From the NCBI GenBank assembly GCA_903831585.1, contig CAIKYE010000272.1, positions 1 through 11,432 of the forward strand: DNA of 11,432 nt, written 5' to 3'. This stretch comes from an uncultured Micrococcales bacterium (lineage in GTDB: Bacteria; Actinomycetota; Actinomycetes; Actinomycetales; Microbacteriaceae). Of this stretch, positions 1 to 6,997 are shown piece by piece (positions within the stretch are counted from its first letter, which is position 1; the number at the start of each line of letters is the position of its first letter). The translations under genes were made by a program, and so were the position numbers. The notes under the pieces are model-generated. The model was not told where the DNA came from, searched no databases, and saw only the letters and a list, made by a program, of their open reading frames with translations.

Positions 1-2634
1 GACGAAATGTTTGCCGACCTTCGCATTCCATATGAGCCAGTTCGCTGGGTTCACGACTTCGATCAAGATGACGCCGATGAGCGCAGCAAGGCTGCGCGCA
101 TCCAAGAAATGATCAATGCCTATCGCGTGCGCGGTCACCTGATGGCCGACATCGACCCGCTCGAATACAAGCAGCGCTCGCACCCAGACCTAGACATTTT
201 GAACCACGGATTGAGCCTCTGGGATCTCGACCGCACCTTCAAGACCGGCGGTTTCGGCGGCAAGTCAAAGATGGCGTTCAGAGACATCTACAAGATTTTG
301 CGCGACAGCTACTGCCGCACCGTTGGTGTTGAATACATGCACATCCAAGACCCCGCTCAACGCGAGTGGTTTCAGGCGAAGCTCGAGAAGCCTTACGCCA
401 AGCTCACCAGAGAAGAGCAGTTTCGAATTCTCGAGAAGCTAAACGAATCTGAGGCATTCGAGACCTTCTTGCAGACCAAATTCGTTGGTCAAAAGCGCTT
501 CTCGCTCGAGGGTGGTGAAACCACCATCACCGCGCTCGATGAAATCTTGCAGAGCGCTGCCAACGCGGGGCTAGAAGAAGTAGCGATTGGAATGGCCCAC
601 CGCGGTCGCCTGAATGTGCTCACCAACATCGCCGGCAAAACCTACGGTCAGGTGTTCCGCGAGTTCGAAGGCAACTACGACACCAACACCGTTCAGGGTT
701 CTGGCGATGTTAAGTATCACCTCGGCACCGAGGGCGTTTATTCGAGCCTGGAGGGTAAGCAGGTAAAGGTATCGCTCGCTGCAAACCCTTCACACCTCGA
801 AGCCGTAAACCCGGTTCTCGAGGGAATCGTGCGCGCGAAGCTCGACCGCATTGGCAGCATCTACGACGCCACCTATCCGGTGCTGCCAATCTTGATTCAC
901 GGTGACGCAGCATTTGCCGGTCAAGGTGTTGTTCCCGAAGTTTTGAACATGTCGCAACTTCGCGGCTACAAGACTGGCGGAACCATCAACATCGTGATCA
1001 ACAACCAGGTTGGTTTCACCACACCGCCATCTGAGTCGCGCTCGACCATATACTCAACCGATATCGCAAAGAGCATTCAAGCGCCAATCTTCCACGTGAA
1101 CGGTGACGACCCTGAGGCCGTCTATCGTGTTGCTCAGTTGGCCTTCGAGTTCCGTCAGCAATTCAATAAAGACGTCGTAATCGATATCGTTTGCTACCGC
1201 CGCCGCGGTCACAACGAGGGTGACGATCCGTCGATGACCCAGCCACTGATGTATAACCTCATCGAAGCTAAGCGTTCGGTTCGCACACTTTATCTCGAGT
1301 CGCTCGTTGGCCGTGGCGATCTAACTCGCGAAGAATTCGAACAGGCAAACGCAAGTTTTCAGGCATCTCTCGAACAGGCCTTCAACGATGTTCACGAGGC
1401 AACCTCGAAGCCAGTCGAACTTGTCGCCCGCCCGGTTGGCATCGGCACAACCGCTTCAGAGCAGACTGCCGTCACACACGAGACCTCGGTTTCGCGCAAC
1501 GTCGTCGAGCAGATTGCCAACGCCCACGGCAACGTGCCACCGTCATTCAACGTTCACCCAAAGTTGCAGCAGCTGTTGCAGAAGCGCGTCGAGATGGGTC
1601 GCGAAGGCGGCATCGACTGGGGTTTCGGCGAGCTTCTAGCTCTCGGATCTCTCTTGATGGAAGGCACCGTTGTTCGCATGGCCGGCCAAGACAGCCGACG
1701 CGGAACCTTCGTTCAGCGTCACGCCGTTTTTCACGATCGCGAAAACGGCCAGGAATGGTTGCCATTGCGCAACCTCGCCAACGGTCAGGCCAAGTTCTAT
1801 ATCTATGACTCACTGCTCAGCGAATATGCCGCAATGGGCTTCGAGTATGGCTACTCGGTCGAAAACCAAAATGCTCTCGTGCTCTGGGAAGCCCAGTTCG
1901 GTGACTTCGCCAACGGCGCACAGACCATAATCGACGAATTCATCTCATCGGCCGAACAGAAGTGGGGCCAGCACTCTGGTGTCGTGCTTCTTCTTCCACA
2001 CGGATACGAAGGCCAAGGCCCAGACCACTCATCTGCGCGAATTGAACGTTACCTTCAGCTGTGCGCTCAGAACAACATGACCGTTGCACAGCCTTCTACC
2101 CCGGCCTCGCACTTTCACCTGTTGCGCCGTCAGGCATACTCAACACCGAAGCGCCCGCTTATCGTCTTCACACCAAAGTCGATGCTTCGCCTCAAGGCGG
2201 CATCATCTGCTGTCGAAGACTTCACCAACGGAACCTTCCGCCCAGTGATCGACGACGAGCAGGGTCTCGATAAGAACAACGTCAAGCGCGTGCTGTTCTG
2301 CTCGGGCAAGGTCTACTGGGATCTCTTGGCAGAGTCGCAAAAGCGCAACGATGGCACAACCGCAATCGTTCGTGTCGAGCAGCTCTACCCGACCCCGGTC
2401 GACGAGATCAAGCAGACCTACGCTCAGTATCCAAACGCCGAGTTGGTTTGGGTTCAAGACGAACCCGCCAACCAAGGCCCTTGGACATACATCGGCTTGT
2501 TCCTACCTCGATACATGGATGGCAAGGTCGCCAAGTTGGTTTCTCGCCCGGCGAGCGCATCACCGGCAACCGGTTCAGCAAAGACTCACGCCGCCGAGCA
2601 AGAAGATCTAGTCGCAAGAGCGTTCGGCAACTAA
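1..2634 (+). CDS. kgd: 2-oxoglutarate dehydrogenase E1 (multifunctional Kgd/OdhA type), 5' partial
   Basis: This is the thiamine-diphosphate E1 component of the 2-oxoglutarate dehydrogenase complex, a cytoplasmic TCA-cycle enzyme that decarboxylates 2-oxoglutarate and passes on the succinyl group. The frame is open from base 1, so the gene starts upstream; the ATG at base 7 is internal. Numbering from that Met, E1 hallmarks occur in order: EGGE (168-171), HRGRLNVL (198-205), the ThDP/metal site GDAAFAGQG (299-307) with NNQ (332-334), YRRRGHNEGDDP (from about 398), then the transketolase-like half with LWEAQFGDFANGAQ and PHGYEGQGPDHSSARIERY. Actinobacterial homologues are about 1,220-1,270 residues because an E2-like acyltransferase domain is fused in front. 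About 350 N-terminal residues, including most of that domain, would therefore lie outside the window. That fusion is inferred from the family and cannot be seen here. The gene ends with TAA, 6 bases before the next start, which suggests one transcript with the GDSL-like gene. Confidence 0.95.
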   Translation, partial: DEMFADLRIPYEPVRWVHDFDQDDADERSKAARIQEMINAYRVRGHLMADIDPLEYKQRSHPDLDILNHGLSLWDLDRTFKTGGFGGKSKMAFRDIYKILRDSYCRTVGVEYMHIQDPAQREWFQAKLEKPYAKLTREEQFRILEKLNESEAFETFLQTKFVGQKRFSLEGGETTITALDEILQSAANAGLEEVAIGMAHRGRLNVLTNIAGKTYGQVFREFEGNYDTNTVQGSGDVKYHLGTEGVYSSLEGKQVKVSLAANPSHLEAVNPVLEGIVRAKLDRIGSIYDATYPVLPILIHGDAAFAGQGVVPEVLNMSQLRGYKTGGTINIVINNQVGFTTPPSESRSTIYSTDIAKSIQAPIFHVNGDDPEAVYRVAQLAFEFRQQFNKDVVIDIVCYRRRGHNEGDDPSMTQPLMYNLIEAKRSVRTLYLESLVGRGDLTREEFEQANASFQASLEQAFNDVHEATSKPVELVARPVGIGTTASEQTAVTHETSVSRNVVEQIANAHGNVPPSFNVHPKLQQLLQKRVEMGREGGIDWGFGELLALGSLLMEGTVVRMAGQDSRRGTFVQRHAVFHDRENGQEWLPLRNLANGQAKFYIYDSLLSEYAAMGFEYGYSVENQNALVLWEAQFGDFANGAQTIIDEFISSAEQKWGQHSGVVLLLPHGYEGQGPDHSSARIERYLQLCAQNNMTVAQPSTPASHFHLLRRQAYSTPKRPLIVFTPKSMLRLKAASSAVEDFTNGTFRPVIDDEQGLDKNNVKRVLFCSGKVYWDLLAESQKRNDGTTAIVRVEQLYPTPVDEIKQTYAQYPNAELVWVQDEPANQGPWTYIGLFLPRYMDGKVAKLVSRPASASPATGSAKTHAAEQEDLVARAFGN

Positions 2635-2640
2635 GAACTC

Positions 2641-3249
2641 ATGGCAGAGCAGCGTCGAGACATTCGAATCGTCATTCTTGGCGACACGTTTGTTAGCGCA
2701 GCGGGCGACGAACGCGGCATGGGTTGGGTTGGTCGCGTAACCGCTAAGACTCCTTCGAACAACCCGCGCATCGATATCTTTGCCCTGCCAGCTCCTGGTG
2801 AAACCACCACGATGTTGGCCGATCGCTGGGTTGCCGAAGTTCAGCGACGTTTCAGCACCGACACCGAAAATCGTCTAGTGCTTGCTCTGCCAAACACCGA
2901 CCCGGCAGCTGGCATCTCAATCTCGCGCTCGCGTTTGAATATCGCGACCATCGTTGACGAAGCCAAGAAGTCGGGCATCGAGAGTTTCTTGGTCGGGCCG
3001 ATTCCGAGTCGCAACCCACAGCTCAACCCAGAGATCGAGCACCTCGCCAGCGGCTTCGAAGACGTTGCAACCCGTCGCGGCATCCCGTTTGTTGATTGCT
3101 TCAGACCACTTGTCGAGCACGATGGTTTCAATGCCGAGCTGCAAGCCTCAGAACACGGGCTTTCGGGTCAAACCGGCCACGGCCTAGTGGCTTGGCTAGT
3201 GCTCAACCGCGGCTGGTATGAGTGGCTCGACATCGAGTCACCCGAATAG
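2641..3249 (+). CDS. GDSL/SGNH hydrolase-like protein, catalytic residues apparently lost
   Basis: A 202-residue protein with the fold signature of actinobacterial GDSL (SGNH) esterases: N-terminal VILGDTFVSAAGD followed by GWVGRV, block II PAPGETT (50-56), a block III strand LALPNTD (81-87), GPIPSRN (119-125), and a C-terminal GQTGHGLVAWLV segment like the block V helix. The expected active-site residues differ. The nucleophile Ser of GDS is Thr16. The block III Asn is displaced (NTD instead of VND). Aligning the C-terminal Gly-helix puts Glu171 and Leu174 where Asp and His of DxxH belong, although His172 lies close by. I see no signal peptide, so it is probably cytoplasmic. It starts 6 bases after the kgd stop with no clear Shine-Dalgarno, so translation may be coupled to kgd. 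The fold assignment is good. Enzyme activity is doubtful and the function unknown. It converges with rsrA, with only 16 bases between the two stops. Confidence 0.85.
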   Translation: MAEQRRDIRIVILGDTFVSAAGDERGMGWVGRVTAKTPSNNPRIDIFALPAPGETTTMLADRWVAEVQRRFSTDTENRLVLALPNTDPAAGISISRSRLNIATIVDEAKKSGIESFLVGPIPSRNPQLNPEIEHLASGFEDVATRRGIPFVDCFRPLVEHDGFNAELQASEHGLSGQTGHGLVAWLVLNRGWYEWLDIESPE

Positions 3250-3275
3250 CCACTGGGCTAATCAGTTAGTGGGCT
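3248..3275. terminator. weak hairpin at the convergent junction
   Basis: AGCCACT (3248-3254) can pair with AGTGGGCT (3268-3275) with a one-base bulge. The hairpin covers the stop codons of both the GDSL-like gene and rsrA. There is no T-run on either side, so termination here is only a suggestion based on its position between two convergent transcripts. Confidence 0.3.
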
Positions 3276-3514
3276 TCGCCGGCCTGAATCGCGCGAATGC
3301 GGGCCATGATGTTATCGGCTAGCTCTTGCGGTGGCATCTCGGTGCAGTGCTTCTCGATGGTCCCGTTGATGGTGTTCTCGAGGTCATAGTCTGACTCGCA
3401 GCTGTCGCAGTTGGCGAGGTGCACGGTAATGTCAGCCAACTCTTGCACCGATAGTTCGTTGTGCAAGAACTCGTGCACGTGACGTTTGGTTTCTTGGCAA
3501 TCGAATTCAGTCAT
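3266..3514 (-). CDS. rsrA: RsrA-type zinc-binding anti-sigma factor
   Basis: An 82-residue protein of the mycothiol-system anti-sigma-R family. In the family it binds SigR through a zinc-held helical fold and releases it when disulphide stress oxidises the cysteines. The ZAS zinc motif is visible as His32-x3-Cys36-x2-Cys39, with Cys6 upstream and Cys57 near the C-terminus. From memory of Streptomyces RsrA (Cys11, His37, Cys41, Cys44, Cys62), all five fit with a constant offset of five residues. Two further Streptomyces cysteines (3 and 31) have no counterpart. The ATG shares its A with the TAA of the preceding gene (TAATG), so it is probably translated by coupling and made in proportion to its partner. 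It is the last gene of the sigR operon. Its true partner could be SigR, the sigma-4-like protein, or both. Confidence in the family is high. Confidence 0.92.
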   Translation of the reverse strand: MTEFDCQETKRHVHEFLHNELSVQELADITVHLANCDSCESDYDLENTINGTIEKHCTEMPPQELADNIMARIRAIQAGEAH

Positions 3515-3771
3515 TATGCACTCACTCCAAGCGTCTTTCCGATTTGCACTTTTGCGCGGTGCAGCAATCGCACAAGCTCTGGCTGGCGAATTGCTAAACG
3601 CTGAGAAACATCGCTGAAGGTGCGCTTCTCAACCAGCACAAGTTGTGCCACGTCTGCCTGGTTCTTCGGTAGTCCTGAAATTGCTGAGATCAAGTCTGCT
3701 TCGCTAACACCAGATAGATCTGGTGCAACATCGTCGTCTTCGAACGTAACGTCGAGATCGTATTCAGCCAT
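3514..3771 (-). CDS. small protein with a lone sigma region 4-like HTH, between sigR and rsrA
   Basis: An 85-residue protein with no match I can name. Residues 1-26 form an acidic tail with ten Asp/Glu, including EDDD at 11-14. The rest aligns without gaps to region 4 of the neighbouring SigR: over 55 residues I count 13 identities by eye, including LPxN, VE, LxI and LHRxK, with many conservative pairs such as TFSDVSQRL against SYAEIAKVL. It therefore looks like a sigma-4 helix-turn-helix without any region 2, so it cannot be a complete sigma factor. Both gene junctions are TAATG overlaps, placing it firmly in the operon and probably coupled in translation to sigR and rsrA. Possible roles, all inference: an alternative ligand for RsrA, a -35-binding competitor or helper of SigR, or an anti-sigma-like modulator. 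It has no cysteine, so it is unlikely to sense thiols directly. Confidence 0.85.
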   Translation of the reverse strand: MAEYDLDVTFEDDDVAPDLSGVSEADLISAISGLPKNQADVAQLVLVEKRTFSDVSQRLAIRQPELVRLLHRAKVQIGKTLGVSA

Positions 3772-4424
3772 TATTTTGCCTCCATTGCGGATGTGTTATA
3801 TCCCTCTTGCTGCGCATACTCGAGAAGCAAGCTGCGAAGCATTTTCTTTCCTCGGTGCAATCCACTCATGACAGAACCGTCAGGAATGTCGAGCACCTTT
3901 GCAATCTCTGCGTAAGACAAACCCTCAACAACGCGATAGTAAACAATCATTCGCCAGTTTTCAGGAAGCTCTGCCAGCGCGCGCTTCACTGCGCTCGATG
4001 GCATTGCGTCAATTGCTTCGACTTCGGCAGACCGGTTGGCCACCGAAGTTAGAGACTCTGCGCCACCAACCTGCCAGTCTTCGAGCTCATCGAGTGCGGT
4101 TTTTGCCTGGTCTTTGCCACGCTTCACACTGTTGTTGATGTTGGTGTTGCTCAGAATTCTGAACAGCCAAGCCTTTAGGTTGGTGCCCTGCTCGAACTGG
4201 TTGAAAGCTTTGAAGGCCTTCACCATGGTTTCTTGCACTAGATCTTCGGCATCGGTGGGGTTCTTGGTCTTCTGCATTGCCACACCGTATAGCTGGGGCA
4301 TGTATTGCAAGGCCTGCTCTTCGAACAGGCGGACCTTCAGTGCCTCGGGAGTCTCTTTTGTGCTCATTGCGTTTGAGTCTATCCGTGCGTGCCTGAAGGG
4401 CTTTCTCGCTGCAAAAGTTGCCAT
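3771..4424 (-). CDS. sigR: ECF sigma factor, SigR/SigH (thiol-oxidative stress) type
   Basis: An RNA polymerase sigma factor of 217 residues from the chosen start. Region 2 is at about 33-102, with [17 protein letters not shown] (58-74) and [20 protein letters not shown] (83-102). Region 4 is at about 145-200, with [24 protein letters not shown] and HRGKKML. This pattern and the following rsrA identify the SigR/SigH group, which in relatives controls mycothiol and thioredoxin genes. The start is uncertain. ATG at 4424 has GAGAGG four bases upstream. ATG at 4367 (198 residues, beginning MSTKE) lacks a good ribosome site but removes an N-terminal stretch with no resemblance to the family. GTG at 4454 is also in frame. 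A perfect SigR promoter lies upstream, so autoactivation is likely. The stop overlaps the next start (TAATG). Confidence 0.95.
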   Translation of the reverse strand: MATFAARKPFRHARIDSNAMSTKETPEALKVRLFEEQALQYMPQLYGVAMQKTKNPTDAEDLVQETMVKAFKAFNQFEQGTNLKAWLFRILSNTNINNSVKRGKDQAKTALDELEDWQVGGAESLTSVANRSAEVEAIDAMPSSAVKRALAELPENWRMIVYYRVVEGLSYAEIAKVLDIPDGSVMSGLHRGKKMLRSLLLEYAQQEGYNTSAMEAK

Positions 4425-4428
4425 GTGA

Positions 4429-4434
4429 CCTCTC
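4429..4434 (-). promoter_or_regulatory. Shine-Dalgarno supporting the 4424 start of sigR
   Basis: On the minus strand GAGAGG is followed by TCAC and then ATG. The GAGG core is only four bases from the start codon, slightly short but the best ribosome site near any candidate sigR start. It favours the longer protein over the one starting at 4367. Confidence 0.5.
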
Positions 4435-4477
4435 TGTACCTGCCAAATCGTCACTTCGTGGGCGGCGCTGTGGCTGA

Positions 4478-4483
4478 TAACTT
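4478..4483 (+). promoter_or_regulatory. -10 box of a probable leaderless aroA promoter
   Basis: TAACTT fits the actinobacterial -10 pattern TANNNT and lies seven bases before the aroA ATG at 4491, the spacing expected when transcription starts at or next to the A of the start codon. No convincing -35 is seen and there is no Shine-Dalgarno, both consistent with a leaderless mRNA. It overlaps the divergent sigR promoter. Confidence 0.5.
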
Positions 4484-4485
4484 AG

Positions 4486-4511
4486 AACCAATGACTTCTG
4501 CCTCTTATTCC
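4486..4511 (-). promoter_or_regulatory. SigR-dependent autoregulatory promoter (GGAAT-N18-GTT)
   Basis: Read on the minus strand, GGAAT (4511-4507) is followed by exactly 18 bases and then GTT (4488-4486). This matches the Streptomyces SigR consensus GGAAT-N18-GTT exactly. Transcription would begin around 4479-4477, about 55 bases before the sigR start at 4424, so it would drive sigR, the sigma-4-like gene and rsrA. The -35 element lies in aroA codons 6-7 and the -10 element just before the aroA ATG. The match is seen directly; SigR control is inferred from the known consensus. Confidence 0.82.
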
Positions 4512-5789
4512 CCCAGCGGCTCGCCTTGGCCTGCCCCGCTGGCCAGAGGCCCGATTCAGGCCACGGTTTCACTGCCCGGCTCGAAGTCTCTGACCAACCG
4601 CGAACTGGTGCTCAGCGCCTTAGCCACCGAACCAACCCGACTGACCTCACCCCTAGCTTCGCGCGATAGTCGCCTGATGATCGAGGCCCTTCGCGCTCTC
4701 GGCACCGAGATCAGCATTGAGCCAAACGGCGACATTCTTGTAATTCCGCACGCTTTTGATAAGGCAGCCAAGATCGACTGCGGGCTCGCCGGCACCGTCA
4801 TGCGATTCGTTCCGCCGATTGCCGCTCTTTCGACCGAGGTCATCGACTTCGACGGTGATAAAGCCGCCCGCAAACGCCCAATGGATGTCACGCTAAGTTC
4901 ACTTCGCGACCTCGGGGTTTTCGTAGTCGACGATGTGAAAGGCGTGTTGCCGTTTTGCATCCATGGCGAAGGTTCAATTGCCGGCGGCGAACTTACTATC
5001 GATGCCTCGAGCTCATCGCAGTTTGTCTCGGGGCTGTTGTTGGCCGCGGCACGCTTTGAAAACGGATTAGTTTTGCGTCACGAAGGTGACCACCTGCCAT
5101 CGATGCCACACATCGAAATGACTCTCGACTGTTTGAACAAGCGCGGAGTTAAGACTCATTCACCAGAGCCGATGGTTTGGGTTGTTGAGCCGGGTCCAAT
5201 CTCTGGCGGAGAATTCGCGATAGAACCCGATCTCTCTAACGCAGGACCATTCTTGGCAGCGGCGATGGTTGCCGGTGGCAGCGTCACTGTGCCGCACTGG
5301 CCAACTAGCACAACCCAGGTCGGCGATGAGTTCGACGGCATCTTGCAGCAGATGGGTGCGATTGTCACTCGCAACGAACACGGATTGACAGTTACCGGTA
5401 ACGGCACGATACACGGAATTGACATTGACCTCTCCATCGGTGGCGAACTCACTCCGGTGATCGCAGCGCTGGCCGCACTTGCCGATTCACCATCGCGCAT
5501 CAGCGGAGTTGCACACCTGCGCGGTCACGAGACCGATCGCTTGGCTGCGCTGGTTGCCGAGATAAACCGCATCGGCGGCATCGCTCGCGAGACTGCCGAC
5601 GGCCTCGAAATCGACCCGAGCCAGAATCTAACCGGTGGGCTTTGGCGCACCTACGAAGATCACCGCATGGCTACCGCTGGCGCAATCATTGGGCTTCGGG
5701 TGTCGGGCATCGAGATCGAAGACATCACCACAACTTCGAAAACCATGCCCGAGTTCGACAAGCTTTGGCTAGAGATGCTCGGCAAATGA
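4491..5789 (+). CDS. aroA: 3-phosphoshikimate 1-carboxyvinyltransferase (EPSP synthase)
   Basis: Catalyses transfer of the enolpyruvyl group from PEP to shikimate-3-phosphate, the sixth step of aromatic amino acid synthesis. The protein is 432 residues, the normal size. Family motifs are all present: GSKSLTNR (30-37), GLAGTVMR (98-105, the actinobacterial form of GNAGTxxR), RKRPM (127-131), SSSQ (174-177), GELTP (318-322, Glu at the position of the usual catalytic Asp, as I recall from actinobacterial enzymes), HETDR (346-350), DHRMA (390-394) and SKTMPEF (416-422). The frame stays open upstream to an ATG at 4389, but that stretch is unrelated to AroA and runs antisense into sigR. The ATG at 4491 is preceded by a TAACTT -10 box, so I chose it. 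It is divergent from sigR and overlaps rsgA by four bases (ATGA), forming an aroA-rsgA operon. Confidence 0.97.
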   Translation: MTSASYSPSGSPWPAPLARGPIQATVSLPGSKSLTNRELVLSALATEPTRLTSPLASRDSRLMIEALRALGTEISIEPNGDILVIPHAFDKAAKIDCGLAGTVMRFVPPIAALSTEVIDFDGDKAARKRPMDVTLSSLRDLGVFVVDDVKGVLPFCIHGEGSIAGGELTIDASSSSQFVSGLLLAAARFENGLVLRHEGDHLPSMPHIEMTLDCLNKRGVKTHSPEPMVWVVEPGPISGGEFAIEPDLSNAGPFLAAAMVAGGSVTVPHWPTSTTQVGDEFDGILQQMGAIVTRNEHGLTVTGNGTIHGIDIDLSIGGELTPVIAALAALADSPSRISGVAHLRGHETDRLAALVAEINRIGGIARETADGLEIDPSQNLTGGLWRTYEDHRMATAGAIIGLRVSGIEIEDITTTSKTMPEFDKLWLEMLGK

Positions 5790-6844
5790 GCTGGCTCTAT
5801 GAGCCTGAGTCTGGCGCAAACGATCTAGACGAAACCGACGTGCGCGTTCGCCCAAACCCGAAGGGCAACAAGCCGCGCACCAAGATCAGACCAGACACCA
5901 CAGATGCGCCTACCGGAATGATTCTCGGAGTCGACCTCGGTCGCTATCGAGTTTTGCTTGATGGCGAGGCACGCGTTGTCGATGCAACCATGGGCAAAGA
6001 GATGCGCAAGGCGGGTGCCGTGGTCGGCGACCACGTTGCTCTCGCAGGTGACCTGAGTGACACCGTCGGTGCCCTGGCTCGAGTGGTTCGTGTTGAACCC
6101 CGTTCGTCTTTGCTTCGCCGAAGTGCTGACGACAGCGACCAGGTTGAGCGCGTGATTGTTGCCAACGCAACGCAGATGCTTATTGTCACAGCAATCGCAA
6201 ACCCCGAACCGCGCACGCGTTTGATTGACCGCTATCTTGCCGCAGCTTTTGATGCTGGCTTGCAACCGATTCTCTGCATCACAAAGATAGACCTCGCAGA
6301 CCCCGCAGAGTTTTTGGCGAACTTCGATGGTTTAAGCATTCCAGTGGTTTTGAACCGCAGCGACGAACCGAGCATCGACGAGCTGCGGGTGTTGCTGAAG
6401 AACCAGCGCACTGTTGCGGTTGGTCACTCGGGTGTTGGCAAGTCGACTCTCGTGAACGCTCTCGTTCCTGATGCAGACAGAGCAACCGGAATCGTCAACG
6501 AGGTAACCGGGCGCGGACGACACACATCCAGTTCGGTTCGCGCTATTCGGTTGCCAGAAGACTTTGGCGACGCGTGGGTTATCGACACTCCTGGCGTTCG
6601 CTCGTTTGGCCTTGGGCATGTGCGGCCAGAGAACATCTTGAAGTCTTTCGAAGATCTCTATGCAGTAATCGAAACCTGCCCTCGAGACTGCAGCCACCTG
6701 AGCGATGCTCCCGACTGCGCGCTCGATGCTCACATCGCAGAGGCCGCAGCCACGACTAACCCCGACGAAAAGTTTGCGCGCCGAGTCGACTCTTTGCGCA
6801 GGCTGATGTCTTCGCTGAGCACTGCTGGCAAAACCGACGACTAG
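5786..6844 (+). CDS. rsgA: ribosome small subunit biogenesis GTPase RsgA
   Basis: A circularly permuted GTPase that assists late maturation of the 30S subunit. In its 352 residues, a charged linker (1-43) precedes an OB-fold (about 44-106). The GTPase motifs then follow in the permuted order typical of the family: G4 TKID (166-169), G1 GHSGVGKS (213-220), a G2 region GRGRHTSSS (242-250) and G3 DTPG (267-270). The C-terminal zinc site is Cys298-x3-Cys302-x-His304-x6-Cys311; Escherichia coli-type proteins have C-x4-C-x-H-x5-C, and I believe the variant here is normal for actinobacteria. The ATG overlaps the aroA stop in ATGA, so translation is probably coupled; the longer open frame begins inside aroA and was not used. 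Linkage to aroA beside a sigR/sigH locus is known in other actinobacteria, for example Mycobacterium. Confidence 0.96.
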   Translation: MSWLYEPESGANDLDETDVRVRPNPKGNKPRTKIRPDTTDAPTGMILGVDLGRYRVLLDGEARVVDATMGKEMRKAGAVVGDHVALAGDLSDTVGALARVVRVEPRSSLLRRSADDSDQVERVIVANATQMLIVTAIANPEPRTRLIDRYLAAAFDAGLQPILCITKIDLADPAEFLANFDGLSIPVVLNRSDEPSIDELRVLLKNQRTVAVGHSGVGKSTLVNALVPDADRATGIVNEVTGRGRHTSSSVRAIRLPEDFGDAWVIDTPGVRSFGLGHVRPENILKSFEDLYAVIETCPRDCSHLSDAPDCALDAHIAEAAATTNPDEKFARRVDSLRRLMSSLSTAGKTDD

Positions 6845-6964
6845 TTGCACACAGCCGCTTAGCTCGCCCAATTCTTCACAGATGTCAGAGCAACCAACTT
6901 CTGAAGTGCCGTAAAGCAGAAACTTTGTTTGCCGAGCGATAAGTGTGTGAATTGCTTAGCCCGG

Positions 6965-6997
6965 CTAAAGAAAAAAGCCCCAGTATGAGCTGGGGCT
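6965..6997 (-). terminator. strong Rho-independent terminator (minus strand)
   Basis: AGCCCCAG (6976-6983) and CTGGGGCT (6990-6997) form a perfect 8-bp GC-rich stem with a six-base loop. On the minus strand the stem runs straight into TTTTTT and then CTTTAG, a textbook intrinsic terminator. On the plus strand it is followed only by AATTCT, so it is at best a weak terminator for aroA-rsgA. It shows that something is transcribed leftward into this point, either a separate small RNA or read-through from mmsA. Confidence 0.85.

Noticed and set aside
4389-4490. N-terminal extension of aroA from an upstream ATG
   Set aside because: The added 34 residues do not resemble EPSP synthase and lie antisense to the sigR start, and the ATG at 4491 has a fitting -10 box and the normal protein length.
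4087-4572. 161-residue minus-strand ORF overlapping sigR
   Set aside because: A frame-shifted shadow of sigR; the sigma-factor frame carries all the conserved motifs.
5642-5785. N-terminal extension of rsgA inside aroA
   Set aside because: It is an out-of-frame reading of conserved aroA codons; the ATGA junction at 5786 gives a normal RsgA.
5786-6844. Altered zinc site in RsgA as a possible novelty
   Set aside because: The C-x3-C-x-H-x6-C spacing differs from Escherichia coli, but I believe it is common in actinobacterial RsgA and all ligands are present.
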